Below are positions 43,041-51,913 of a DNA stretch of 53,040 nt, in pieces (the first letter of the stretch is position 1; the number at the start of each line of letters is the position of its first letter). Source of the DNA: an uncultured Alphaproteobacteria bacterium (lineage in GTDB: Bacteria > Pseudomonadota > Alphaproteobacteria > UBA6615); assembly GCA_943787445.1 (NCBI GenBank), contig CALSML010000027.1:1-53040 (forward strand), read 5' to 3'. Both the position numbers and the translations under genes were made by a program. The notes below the pieces were generated by a model that saw only the letters and a program-made list of their open reading frames with translations, was not told the origin of the DNA and ran no database searches.

Positions 43041-43769
43041 GTGTCAGCACTTCCGCTTGAGAGAGCCGGGGAAGAATCTACCGTCGTAGGGGAAGCGCGA
43101 GGCGAGATCACCCGCCAGCGCATTCTTGACGCAGCACAGAGGTTGTTTTCCGAACACGGAAGCAACGGAGTATCCCTGCGCACTATAACCGCCGAAGCCG
43201 GTGCCAATTCCGCCGCAGCCAATTATCATTTCGGCTCCAAGAAGGGGCTTCTCGAAGCGGTCTTCGCGCGCCACGCCACCGGCATTGCCCAAGAGCGTGA
43301 GGCCCAGCTCCGTGACTGCCGGGCCGAACCGGGCCGACCGCCGCTTCTCGAGCAGATCGTTCGAGCTTTTTTGGAGCCGGGGATGCGCGGTCAGCATGGC
43401 GGCAAAGGATTTGCGCGGTTCCGCGGCCGCATGCTCGCCGAAAACACCGACCAAACCCGCGAGCTCTATTCCCGCTATTTCAACGATTCGACCGGACAGT
43501 TCCTCGACGCGCTTCAGGCCGCGCTGCCCGACCTATCCCCGCACGACCTCTATTGGCGTTTCCACGTCATGCTAGGGACCATGGTCTACACATTGGCTAA
43601 TCCAGGCCGCATCCAGATTCTCAGCAATGGCGACTGCGATTCGTCCGACCCGGGACTAGCGCTCGACACATTGGTGCCGATAATCGCACAACTCTTCCGT
43701 AATCCGGCGATACCCCCTGTCGGGGGCTCGGAGACACTTCACAACATCAACTCAATCGAAGCGAAGTAA
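43041..43769 (+). CDS. TetR-family transcriptional regulator
   Basis: A 242-residue regulator. The HTH is ITRQRILDAAQRLFSEHGSNGVSLRTITAEAGANSAAANYHFGSKKGLLEAVFARH, with recognition helix and the YHFGSKKGL signature. The C-terminal part (from about 90) resembles the CerR/DUF1956 group of ligand-binding domains. The start GTG 43041 is chosen because GGGAGG lies directly upstream; ATGs at 42987 and 43005 would make the coding region overlap or crowd the operator palindrome. It stands immediately before the cyclase gene and the TRAP transporter and probably controls them. Confidence 0.87.
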   Translation: MSALPLERAGEESTVVGEARGEITRQRILDAAQRLFSEHGSNGVSLRTITAEAGANSAAANYHFGSKKGLLEAVFARHATGIAQEREAQLRDCRAEPGRPPLLEQIVRAFLEPGMRGQHGGKGFARFRGRMLAENTDQTRELYSRYFNDSTGQFLDALQAALPDLSPHDLYWRFHVMLGTMVYTLANPGRIQILSNGDCDSSDPGLALDTLVPIIAQLFRNPAIPPVGGSETLHNINSIEAK

Positions 43770-43783
43770 AAGGAACTACCACG

Positions 43784-44767
43784 ATGGCGAATCCCAACAG
43801 CGATATGCGCGTGACGCACGAAATTCTCGAGCAGTATGCCGAGAGGTGCAAAAACTGGGGGAAGTGGGGCCCCGATGACGAGATCGGCACCCTCAACTAC
43901 ACCACCGATGACGACGTCGCCGCTGCGGCCCAACTAGTGAAGAAGGGCAAGGTCATGTCGATGGGCCTGAACTACGATCAGTTCGGCCCCCAGGGCGCCA
44001 AGACCCCCTACCCTGCTATGGGCCGGTTCAACCCGATCCACATGATGACCCGCACCGGCACGGATGCCTGGGCCGGCACGCTCGATCACCGCGGCATTCG
44101 CGGTGCGGATGATCTAGTCATGATGCCACTGCAGTGCGGCACGCAGTGGGATGGTCTCGGCCATGTTTTCTATTGGGACCATATGTGGAACGGCTATGAA
44201 TGCCGCGAAGTCACCTCCGCCGGTGCCCAGAAGGCCGGCATCGAGAAGACCAAGAACAAGATGACCGGTAGAGGTGTCTTCCTAGATATTCCGCGCGTTA
44301 AGGGCATCGAATGCCTCGAAGACGGCTACCCGATCACCTGCAAGGATTTGGATGAAGCCTGCGAAGAGCAGGGCGTCGAAGTCCGCAAGGGAGACTATGT
44401 GGTGCTGCGCACGGGCATGATGGAACGCTGCCTGAACGATGGCAGCTGGGACGGATATGCCGGTGGAGATGCCGCGGGCATGGCCTTCGAAACCCTTGAC
44501 TGGATCTTCGAAAAGGAGATTGCCGGTTATGCCTCAGATACGTGGGGCAACGAAGTGCGCCCGTGCGAAACCGACGAGAACATCAACCAGCCCTGGCACT
44601 GGATCGCTATTCCGATCATGGGGCTGACGATGGGTGAAATCTTCTATCTAAAAGATATCGCCGACGATTGTGCCGAAGACAAAGTTTACGAATTCATGTT
44701 CGTGGCACCGGCACTTCCGATCACAGGCGCGGTTGGCTCTCCAGTCAATCCGCTCGCGATCAAGTAA
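43784..44767 (+). CDS. Cyclase-family metal-dependent hydrolase (kynurenine formamidase-like fold)
   Basis: A 327-residue putative cyclase. The family's metal site normally reads HxGTHxDxxxH; here it is QCGTQWDGLGH (Q117, D123, H127), so the first and second histidines are glutamines, as in a distinct subgroup. KWGPDDEIGTLNYTTDDDV and GRGVFLDIPRVKG are further family marks. Kynurenine formamidase and isatin hydrolase belong to this fold; amide or lactone hydrolysis is likely. It is the last GC-rich gene before the AT-rich TRAP cluster, 79 bases downstream. Confidence 0.85.
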   Translation: MANPNSDMRVTHEILEQYAERCKNWGKWGPDDEIGTLNYTTDDDVAAAAQLVKKGKVMSMGLNYDQFGPQGAKTPYPAMGRFNPIHMMTRTGTDAWAGTLDHRGIRGADDLVMMPLQCGTQWDGLGHVFYWDHMWNGYECREVTSAGAQKAGIEKTKNKMTGRGVFLDIPRVKGIECLEDGYPITCKDLDEACEEQGVEVRKGDYVVLRTGMMERCLNDGSWDGYAGGDAAGMAFETLDWIFEKEIAGYASDTWGNEVRPCETDENINQPWHWIAIPIMGLTMGEIFYLKDIADDCAEDKVYEFMFVAPALPITGAVGSPVNPLAIK

Positions 44768-44846
44768 AAGTAGTTTTGACTAAGGTTTTTTGACCATTAC
44801 AGTAAATAAACCTACCCAAGCTAAGAGTTCAAATCAGGAGGAAACT

Positions 44847-46034
44847 ATGAATAAAAAATACATTGTAACAACTGCTGTGGTCGCAGGGTTAAGCATGCTT
44901 ACAGCAGGCCCTGCAATCGCAGGCCCGATAGGAAGCAACGCAGCAGAAGCCGAAAAGTTGCTTAGCAGCGCAACCGATTGGTTTAACGGAAAAGGCAATT
45001 ATGGATCAGCCAAAGTATCCTACGATGGTCCCGTAATAGAGCTTATGTCTTCTAGCCATCTTCCAGCAGTTGCAGGAATCGCAAAACTCCAAAGAAAGGG
45101 TTTTGATAATTTGGAGCGCATGTCTGGAGGCAAGATCAAAGTAAAGGATACTTGGTCAAAGACGGTCCATGGGGTTAAGGAAGGCCGAAAAGCTACGCGG
45201 ACAGGGCTCTCCGATTATGCTCCATGCTTTTCACTATATAGCGCAAAAGACTATAATATGGTGCACGGGCTCGGCCTTCCGTTCCTGTTCAACAACTCAC
45301 ACGAAGCCGTTATCACGGCCGAGAACCTTTACGCAAAATATCTAAAAAAAGAGCACGAGCGATTTAAAGTAAAAATTGCCAGGGTCGCCCATACTAGCCC
45401 TTACCATTTGTGGACAAACAAACCGGTCCGCACTCTTGCCGATGCCAAGGGTATGAAAATCCGCGCAGGTGGTGGAATTCACTCCCAGATTATTGGGGCT
45501 ATCGGTGCTACCCAAGTATCAATGCCGGGGGCTGATTCCTATACCGCCATGCAGCGCGGCACCCTTGATGGTATTCATTTCAGCGATGCTATTGCGTTGA
45601 TTTTCAAAACGCATGAAGTAACAAAATATCGTACTACCAACGGCTTTAACCTTCTCACCATCGAATATTGCTTAAGTGCCGATTGGCACAACAAACTGCC
45701 TGCTGACCTCAAAGTTGTTTTCAACAACTGGGCGCGTCAAATGGCAGTTGCCGAGGGTGCAGGATTTTACGATCTTTATGATAAGAAGAACCTTGATAAA
45801 ATGGTTGGTATGGGACAGACCGAGGTCATCGACATGGATTCTGCCGAGCTTGACCGTTGGAAAGCTGCTGTAGCGCCGATCGAGGCAAAGTTTATTGCAG
45901 ATAATGAGAAAAAAGGCCTGCCTGCAGGGCAATTCATAGCTGACGTTAAGAAGCTTGCTGCAAAATACGCCGCTATGTCAGCAAACGACATTATGGACGA
46001 AACGGCAAGCAATCCCGCGCAGGGAATGTATTAA
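44847..46034 (+). CDS. TRAP transporter DctP-family solute-binding protein
   Basis: A 395-residue periplasmic binding protein. Residues 1-25 (MNKKYIVTTAVVAGLSMLTAGPAIA) are a signal peptide. The mature part has LERMSGGKIKVKDTWSKTVHG, DYAPCFSLYSAKDYNMVHGLGLPFLF and the hinge region TLADAKGMKIRAGGGIHSQIIGAIGATQVSMPGADSYTAMQRGTLDGIHFS; the arginine in KIRAG normally binds the ligand carboxylate. Start supported by AGGAGG. It is slightly longer than usual. Operon order is binding protein, DctQ, DctM. Base composition is much more AT-rich than genes before 44.7 kb. Confidence 0.92.
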   Translation: MNKKYIVTTAVVAGLSMLTAGPAIAGPIGSNAAEAEKLLSSATDWFNGKGNYGSAKVSYDGPVIELMSSSHLPAVAGIAKLQRKGFDNLERMSGGKIKVKDTWSKTVHGVKEGRKATRTGLSDYAPCFSLYSAKDYNMVHGLGLPFLFNNSHEAVITAENLYAKYLKKEHERFKVKIARVAHTSPYHLWTNKPVRTLADAKGMKIRAGGGIHSQIIGAIGATQVSMPGADSYTAMQRGTLDGIHFSDAIALIFKTHEVTKYRTTNGFNLLTIEYCLSADWHNKLPADLKVVFNNWARQMAVAEGAGFYDLYDKKNLDKMVGMGQTEVIDMDSAELDRWKAAVAPIEAKFIADNEKKGLPAGQFIADVKKLAAKYAAMSANDIMDETASNPAQGMY

Positions 46035-46108
46035 ACGTATCCTTCAGAAATGATCCTTTTAATATGGCCGGCCAGACAACGATCTGGCCGGCCAAATAGG
46101 GAAAAACT

Positions 46109-46630
46109 ATGGAAGCGATAGAAAAAAACTTAACTAGATTAACTGGGTTTTTAGATAGAATCGGCGGTTTAATTATTTTACCGCTTATCTCTATCGTAGT
46201 TATTCTAGATGTTGGGCTTCGGTATATATTCAATAGCCCATTTATTTGGGGCTTAGAGTTTACCGAATGGGGACTCTTGCTTGTGTTCTTATTTGCTATT
46301 CCTGAATGCACAAGAACCCACGGACACGTTCGGATGGAACTTCTGATCGGTGCTGTGAGTCCGTATTCACAAAAACTTTTATCGCTGTTTTACTGTGCAT
46401 CTGGAATCTTCATATATTTCCTCTTAGCCCGCCACGGTTGGGAAGAATTCTGGTTTGACTATGAGCTTGGCCGCGTTACAGAATATCTGTCCCTTCCGTA
46501 CTGGGCATGGACCGGGACAATGTTTGTAATCAGCGTGATCCTGCTTGCTTATTACGCACTCCGAATTCTGGCTGTGTTTATAAAAACCGACGCGTTCACG
46601 CACGTCGAAAGTAACATTTTCGAGGATTGA
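46109..46630 (+). CDS. TRAP transporter small permease (DctQ)
   Basis: A 173-residue membrane protein with four predicted helices (about 20-40, 52-70, 92-112, 130-155). The segment FIWGLEFTEWGLLLVFLFAIPECTRTHGHVRMELL is the DctQ signature, including the conserved E and G-H-V. It pairs with DctM encoded 4 bases downstream. AT-rich like its neighbours. Confidence 0.93.
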   Translation: MEAIEKNLTRLTGFLDRIGGLIILPLISIVVILDVGLRYIFNSPFIWGLEFTEWGLLLVFLFAIPECTRTHGHVRMELLIGAVSPYSQKLLSLFYCASGIFIYFLLARHGWEEFWFDYELGRVTEYLSLPYWAWTGTMFVISVILLAYYALRILAVFIKTDAFTHVESNIFED

Positions 46631-46634
46631 TCTA

Positions 46635-47942
46635 ATGGACCCCAGCCTAATAGGAATACTTGGTTTTGCAGGCATGCTCGGGCTTATTGTCCTTGGTGTC
46701 CCTATCGCATTCGCAATGCTCGTCACAGCAGCTGTCGGGCTGTTCGTCGTAGGGGGACCTACTCATGCGGAAACTCAAATTGCCGTAACATTCACCGACG
46801 TTGGTGCAAACTTTGTTATGGTTGCTGTGCCGCTGTATTTTATGATGGGTCAGCTGGTTCAGCGGACCAACATCGCCTACGATCTTTACGAATGCGTATA
46901 CCGATGGCTCGGACGTCTACCAGGTGGACTAGCAATATCTTCGGTTGTTGCTTGCGCAGGTTTTGGTGCCGTTTCAGGCGGAAGTGTAACCGCCGTTGCT
47001 ACAATGGGCCCAATGTGCATACCGGCAATGCGAAAGTATAAATATGATGATGCACTAGCCACGGGCTGCATTAGCGCCGCAGGCACATTGGGTATTCTTA
47101 TCCCTCCGAGCATTATTCTTATCGGATATGGAATTTTAACAGAAACATCGATCGGGGCCCTCTTTATTGCGGGTATTATCCCGGGAATATTAATGACCGT
47201 TGGGTATGCTTTAACCATTGCGATCATTTGTAAAATAAAACCCGAATTAGGGCCTATCGGTGAGAAATTTACATGTAGGGAAAAGTTCTCATCTCTATCG
47301 AAAATGGCACCTATATTTTTGACATTTCTAGTCGTGATCGGCGGCATCTATAGTGGAGCATTTACGCCCACAGAAGCCGCGGGTGTCGGTGTTTTCTGCC
47401 TTCTTGTAATAGCTTTAGCAATGAAAAGGCTAAGCTGGTCTACCCTTCAAACGTGCTTTCTTAAATCCATGCAAACCTCCGGTATGATATTTGTGATTAT
47501 CTGCGGCGGTCACATGATGGGTAAATTCGTTGTGATGACAGGATTGACTCAGGGCTTAATAGAGTGGATGGAAATTCAAGATTTTAGCGCTTTAACAGTT
47601 ATGCTCGGATTGAGCTTAATATTTATTCTTCTTGGGATGGTGCTTGATGTCTGGGGAATGCTTATTTTGACAATCCCGTTTACATTTCCAATCATTTTAG
47701 GACTTGGATATAATCCGGTTTGGTATGGAATTTATTCGGTGATCATGTCTGAATTAGCTCTTATAACTCCACCAGTCGGAATAAATGTTTACGTTATGGC
47801 CAAAATGGCTCCTGACGTACCTCTTCCAAAAATCTTTAAAGGAGTGGCCCCTTACTTCATTGTAACATTACTACTTGTTGCTGTTATCTGCGTATTCCCC
47901 GATGTTGTAATGTGGCTTCCAAAAACTGCTGGAATGAGCTAG
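46635..47942 (+). CDS. TRAP transporter large permease (DctM)
   Basis: A 435-residue transporter domain with about 12 membrane segments. SVVACAGFGAVSGGSVTAVATMGPMCIPAMRKYKYDDALATGCISAAGTLGILIPPSIILIGYGILTE is the conserved core (GSGP..PPS motifs); TPTEAAGVGVF and TPPVGINVYV near the end are typical. It completes the DctPQM system, which imports an organic acid using the sodium gradient. A strong terminator hairpin follows. Codon use is AT-rich. Confidence 0.95.
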   Translation: MDPSLIGILGFAGMLGLIVLGVPIAFAMLVTAAVGLFVVGGPTHAETQIAVTFTDVGANFVMVAVPLYFMMGQLVQRTNIAYDLYECVYRWLGRLPGGLAISSVVACAGFGAVSGGSVTAVATMGPMCIPAMRKYKYDDALATGCISAAGTLGILIPPSIILIGYGILTETSIGALFIAGIIPGILMTVGYALTIAIICKIKPELGPIGEKFTCREKFSSLSKMAPIFLTFLVVIGGIYSGAFTPTEAAGVGVFCLLVIALAMKRLSWSTLQTCFLKSMQTSGMIFVIICGGHMMGKFVVMTGLTQGLIEWMEIQDFSALTVMLGLSLIFILLGMVLDVWGMLILTIPFTFPIILGLGYNPVWYGIYSVIMSELALITPPVGINVYVMAKMAPDVPLPKIFKGVAPYFIVTLLLVAVICVFPDVVMWLPKTAGMS

Positions 47943-47961
47943 CTATCAATTGGGTTAAACA

Positions 47962-48007
47962 TCCCTCCCTATGCGACTTTAAACGTCAAATGGGGAGGGA
48001 CTGCTTT
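47962..48007 (+). terminator. Intrinsic terminator after dctM
   Basis: Stem TCCCTCCCTAT (47962-47972) with ATGGGGAGGGA (47990-48000), eleven pairs with one wobble, then CTGCTTTTAAT with a short T run. It separates the transporter from the RidA/bicupin pair. Confidence 0.75.
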
Positions 48008-48086
48008 TAATAGGCTGAAAGCAAAACTAGGGAGACGGTATTTGTCCCCATAAACTCTAATCGTTAAACTGAACAAAGAAAAAATA

Positions 48087-48516
48087 ATGAAAATTGAACC
48101 CATACACCCTGATCCTACTCAAGCTGACAAACTACCATACTCACCATCAATAAGGGTTCAAGGTGGTGCAGATATATTATTTGTCTCTGGGTCAACAGCG
48201 CTCCCCACTTTATCACTCTCACCCACATATTCATGCGGAACACGTCCTCCCTGATGACATTCGAATACAGACTCGTCGCGCTATGGACGACATCAAGCTG
48301 TCCCTCGATAAATGTAATTTAACTTGGCGTAATGTAGTGAAAATAACAAAATTCCTCACAGACATACGCGAAGCAGATGCAATGCACGAAGTTGTCGGTG
48401 AGTATTTTGGCGATTGGAAACCAGCAAGTACGATGCTGTGCGTTAACAACCTCAGCGCGCCAGGATCACGAATTGAAATAGATATTATTGCAGTAGCGCC
48501 GGCTAATAATGACTAA
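48087..48516 (+). pseudogene. RidA/YjgF-family protein (copy 3), one-base frameshift in a C run
   Basis: From ATG 48087 the frame reads MKIEPIHPDPTQADKLPYSP...ILFVSGSTALP, then loses sense near 48201-48205 (CTCCCCACT). The next frame continues LYHSHPHIHAEHVLPDDIRIQTRRAMDDIKLSLDKC and KPASTMLCVNNLSAPGSRIEIDIIAVA to the TAA at 48516. Dropping one C joins STALP to LYHSHPHI, exactly like TAAP-VYHSHPHI in the intact paralogue at 38402. The whole, about 142 residues, would be a normal protein of that subgroup. A second ATG at 48163 opens only the later frame and is not a likely true start. Sequencing slip at a homopolymer is likely; real decay is possible. Confidence 0.82.
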
Positions 48517-48543
48517 TTCGGAATATTTCAGGAAGGAATAACC

Positions 48544-49383
48544 ATGGCTGTTATTTTTAACGAAAAAGATATTCCGCTAGAGAGTCTTCAAAACGGTATC
48601 AGTATTCAGAGACTTATAACATCTGATCGTGTGGGATCAGATCATGTTGAGACTGCTCGGTGGCATATACCTGCCGGCGGAAAGGTCGATTTCAGCGTCG
48701 CTGATACCGACCTTTCGTGGGCACATATTCTCATAGGTGAAGCTGAGATTGTCACGGATCAGGGAACTAAGGTTTTAACCCCTGATCACTTTATACTCCT
48801 TCCCCCCGGAATTTCTGCTGAAGTTACAAGCAAAAAAGGAGCGATTATCTTTCGCTCCGAAATTAAAAGTGCTGAGCGTTTTGATAAGGATTGGGACCCC
48901 GATGGCCTCACCTTTCGATGTACAAACTGGACCGAAGAACCACTACTAAATTCGGAGTTCGATGCAAGAAAGCGTATATATATGCTTACTCCTCAACTTT
49001 CGGGGACCAAAGCTGCCAAAGGGGAGATGATCATATACCCCCCAGGAACTGAAGCCGCGAACCACCACCATGAAGGCGCAGAACATTTTCAAGTTATATT
49101 GCGTGGGTCTGCAGTTTTTCATCTCAACGAGGAACCGCATAGAGTGCAAGCTGGGGATACAATTTATATTTATGATAACGAACGACACTTCATTATTAAT
49201 GATAGCGATAACGAACTCGCATTTATCGAATATTTTGTACCAGGAACATACAAAACCGTATGGGCCGAGAATGCTCCAATCTGCACTTGGAATCCAAGCG
49301 GGGTGAACATAAAGGGCGGAAAACCTAACAGAGAGATTGGATCTCATTCATCCGCGGAGGCGCACAACCGCCAAGATCTCTAA
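48544..49383 (+). CDS. Bicupin protein
   Basis: A 279-residue protein with two cupin domains (about 20-110 and 145-240). The second keeps a metal site, H174, H176, E180 and H215 (EAANHHHEGAEHFQVIL, DNERHFI), in the arrangement G(X)5HXH(X)3-4E(X)6G. The first domain lacks histidines in the matching place, so one active metal is expected. SD GGAAGGAA precedes the ATG. It is probably co-transcribed with the RidA gene 27 bases upstream. Bicupins of this kind act as oxidative or isomerising enzymes on small acids; a role on the TRAP substrate is inference. AT-rich. Confidence 0.82.
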   Translation: MAVIFNEKDIPLESLQNGISIQRLITSDRVGSDHVETARWHIPAGGKVDFSVADTDLSWAHILIGEAEIVTDQGTKVLTPDHFILLPPGISAEVTSKKGAIIFRSEIKSAERFDKDWDPDGLTFRCTNWTEEPLLNSEFDARKRIYMLTPQLSGTKAAKGEMIIYPPGTEAANHHHEGAEHFQVILRGSAVFHLNEEPHRVQAGDTIYIYDNERHFIINDSDNELAFIEYFVPGTYKTVWAENAPICTWNPSGVNIKGGKPNREIGSHSSAEAHNRQDL

Positions 49384-49539
49384 GCGTATTGGGCTAGCTG
49401 TTTCTTGGATGCATGGTGAGCAATATGATTGTACTGTATTCTGACAATCTAATCTTCGACATGTTTTGCTTAACTCGTTGAGATTCTCTCTAATCAAATA
49501 ATAAGTTCAGGAGATCGGTTGACACACCGCGTAGACTTG

Positions 49540-49978
49540 ATGCGCCATGGCTGGAAAACTGTCTGTCTAAATAAACCCACGCGAGTTTCTAACCACGCTT
49601 TATAGTCGTGCTTCAACCCCATTTTCCTTGGAAGGCTCCAGCTAAAGATTTGGTAATCTTTGCATTGAGCACGATCTCAAAATGGTTACTCTCCATGAAT
49701 TCAGTGAACATTAACATCTGGATACAAGTCGCGGGATGTATCCGTTAGTCACACAACATCCACGAGAACTGAAGTCCGCCGGTCGGCATCATGATCGTGT
49801 CTGAAAGGATCTTGTCACGCGAGTTCACTAGGCGCCGATCAGGAGTCATTATCCTATTTTCAACTGTAAGTGCATTTCGGGTTCCAAGGGCGTTGAGGAT
49901 CATGTGCAACAGGAAACGCATATGATCGTTGCTATCCCCTACCACAATACTAAAATCAGTCGGCAATTTACCGGACAT
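49540..49978 (-). pseudogene. Decayed CheY-like response-regulator receiver protein
   Basis: The frame from 49978 reads SIVVGDSNDHMRFLLHMILNALG, matching the ILVVDDNPHMRRLLRTILRALG opening of single-domain receivers, and DKILSDTIMMPTGGLQFSWML, matching DIILTDWMMPxxDGLEFTRML with the phospho-acceptor aspartate. A TAA at 49745-49747 ends it, but the same frame continues IQMLMFTEFM...NAKITKSLA, matching IPIIMLTGHT...DAGVTEFLA. After a frame change near 49620 the remnant ARL-stop-SVVRNSRGFI matches ARLVSVVENPRPFV. Several stops and lost active-site acids show real, old decay. This fills most of the otherwise empty 49384-50156 gap. Confidence 0.72.
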
Positions 49979-50156
49979 AAAAATAGAACTTTTAAAGAGA
50001 AAATCCGGTCCCGCTCCGACAAAGCGGGAAACTCCTACGAATTATGATTAAACTATCACTAAAATGATTAACAATAGATTTTAGGACGTATACGAATACA
50101 ACCACGTCCGAGCCTACGAAAAATAGGTAAAGACGACAGCCAGCCGGAACTAGAAC

Positions 50157-50519
50157 ATGGACGAAGAAGAACAAAGTATCGACATTTATCATAACCCGCG
50201 TTGCAGCAAATCCCGCGCAACGCTTGCCCTGCTCGAGAAACGCGGGATTGATGTTTCGGTTATAGAGTATTTAAAAGAACCGGTGGATGATATCGAATTG
50301 CGACAAATCCTCGATCTGCTCGCGATCCCCGCACGCGATCTGCTGCGCAAAAGCGAATCGATATACACCGAACTCGGGCTTGACGATATGTCCCTTTCCG
50401 AAGACGCGATTATCGAAGCCATAGTGAAAAATCCAATCTTGATGGAACGTCCTATCGTGGTCACAGCCAGCAAAGCGCGAATTGGTCGGCCGCCAGAATC
50501 GGTTTTGGAAATCCTTTGA
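50157..50519 (+). CDS. arsC: ArsC-family arsenate reductase (glutaredoxin-coupled type)
   Basis: A 120-residue ArsC/Spx-fold protein. The catalytic cysteine is C16 in IYHNPRCSKSRATLALLEKRGI. The arsenate-binding arginine region is ILMERPIVVTASKARIGRPPE. It reduces arsenate to arsenite with glutathione and glutaredoxin; some relatives act in other thiol chemistry. GC content is back to the window's norm here. The amidase gene overlaps its stop codon. Confidence 0.92.
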   Translation: MDEEEQSIDIYHNPRCSKSRATLALLEKRGIDVSVIEYLKEPVDDIELRQILDLLAIPARDLLRKSESIYTELGLDDMSLSEDAIIEAIVKNPILMERPIVVTASKARIGRPPESVLEIL

Positions 50520-51898
50520 ATCTGCCTCCCCCCGATGCTCGGCGTCCGTCATATGGATGCGGGCCGAGCCACACCGCGTCTTTTCGACAAAGTGTAAATT
50601 CATTTGGGAATGGGACGGATACACCACGGGATTACCTGGAACGCTTTCTCGATCAAATCGAACGACAGGAAAACCTGCTTCATGCCTTTGTGACGCTCGA
50701 CCTTGACGCCGCACGTCACGCGGCGAACGCGTCAGGCAGCAGATACCAGAATGGCAACCCATCTTCACCCATAGACGGCCTTCCGCTGGGCCTAAAGGAT
50801 ATTATCCAGACGGCAACGCTGCCAACTCAGGCCGGTAGCCCCATTTTCGCAGGTTGGCAGGCCGAACGCGACTCCGCGATTGCTGCAGCCTTGGATCGGG
50901 GTGGAGCGATCATAGTAGGCAAGACCGCGACCACCGAGTTCGCCTATGGCGCCATAACACCGGCCCGCAACCCCTATGATACGCAACGTACGCCCGGGAC
51001 CTCATCCAGCGGATCAGCGGCCGCTGTGGGTGCCGGCATGCTGCCAGTGGCAATTGGTACACAATTGATGTCCTCGGTGATGCGACCAGCCAGCTATTGC
51101 GGCCATGTGGGCGTGAAACCGACTTATGGCGCCATCCGACAAGACGGCATTCATCCGTTTTCTCCCTCCGGAGAAAATGTTGGCGTACATGCACATGCGT
51201 TGGACGATGCCTGGCATCTGCTGCGCTTCCTTGCTCATGAAGCCGGCCCAGTACCCGGGTCACGCGGACTAACCGGGCCTAAAGAAGCCCCCGCAGCCCG
51301 GAAACCTAAACGGCTAATGCGAATGTATACATCCGGCTGGGAAATGGCCGATACCGCCGTCCGGGTAGCATTCGAGTCCGTACTTAGCAATTTGTCCGAT
51401 GCGGGTGTCGAGATCATCGAGCCGTACGATGTGTCGGCCTTCGCAAGCATTGAGGAGGACTTTGCTCGATCTGACTGGTGTATTGCGGAAATCGCCGCGT
51501 TCGAAATGCGCTGGCCGTTCTTTGAATATGAGAAAGCGGGCGGGGAGTTTCATACTCGGATCGAAAACCTGTTCAAACGCGCCCGTCAGATCACGCTTGA
51601 TGAATACCACACGGCGCTAGACTGGAAAGATGGCTTTCGCGCCCGCTATCAGGCCCTGTCGGCGCGGGTGGATGGGGTCATCGGACTAACGGCCCCTGAA
51701 GTAGCGCCGGTTGGGCTCGAGAATATCGGTCACCCGGTCATGTGTTCCCCGGCCTCCTGCATGGGCGCACCGTCAATCACCATTCCGGCTCTGGAAGCCG
51801 ATGGCATGCCACTTGGCCTACAACTAATCGGTTTTCACAACCGCGACGCCGATATGTTTGCGCACGCCGCTTGGATTGATGATGCACTGTTCAGCTAG
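50516..51898 (+). CDS. Amidase-signature family hydrolase
   Basis: A 460-residue amidase with a TTG start overlapping the arsC stop; no in-frame ATG or GTG lies near the family N-terminus. The catalytic Lys is K94 (GLPLGLKDIIQT), the cis-serine is in the TPGTSSSGSAAAVGAG loop (160-173) and the nucleophile is S187 in GTQLMSSVMRPASYCG. Amidases usually have GTQTGGS there, so T-G-G is replaced by L-M-S in the oxyanion strand, which may alter or impair activity. It would hydrolyse an amide or urea-type bond. A remnant of ketopantoate reductase follows. Confidence 0.82.
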   Translation: MNLPPPDARRPSYGCGPSHTASFRQSVNSFGNGTDTPRDYLERFLDQIERQENLLHAFVTLDLDAARHAANASGSRYQNGNPSSPIDGLPLGLKDIIQTATLPTQAGSPIFAGWQAERDSAIAAALDRGGAIIVGKTATTEFAYGAITPARNPYDTQRTPGTSSSGSAAAVGAGMLPVAIGTQLMSSVMRPASYCGHVGVKPTYGAIRQDGIHPFSPSGENVGVHAHALDDAWHLLRFLAHEAGPVPGSRGLTGPKEAPAARKPKRLMRMYTSGWEMADTAVRVAFESVLSNLSDAGVEIIEPYDVSAFASIEEDFARSDWCIAEIAAFEMRWPFFEYEKAGGEFHTRIENLFKRARQITLDEYHTALDWKDGFRARYQALSARVDGVIGLTAPEVAPVGLENIGHPVMCSPASCMGAPSITIPALEADGMPLGLQLIGFHNRDADMFAHAAWIDDALFS

Positions 51899-51913
51899 TC
51901 GGACCCCCAACGT

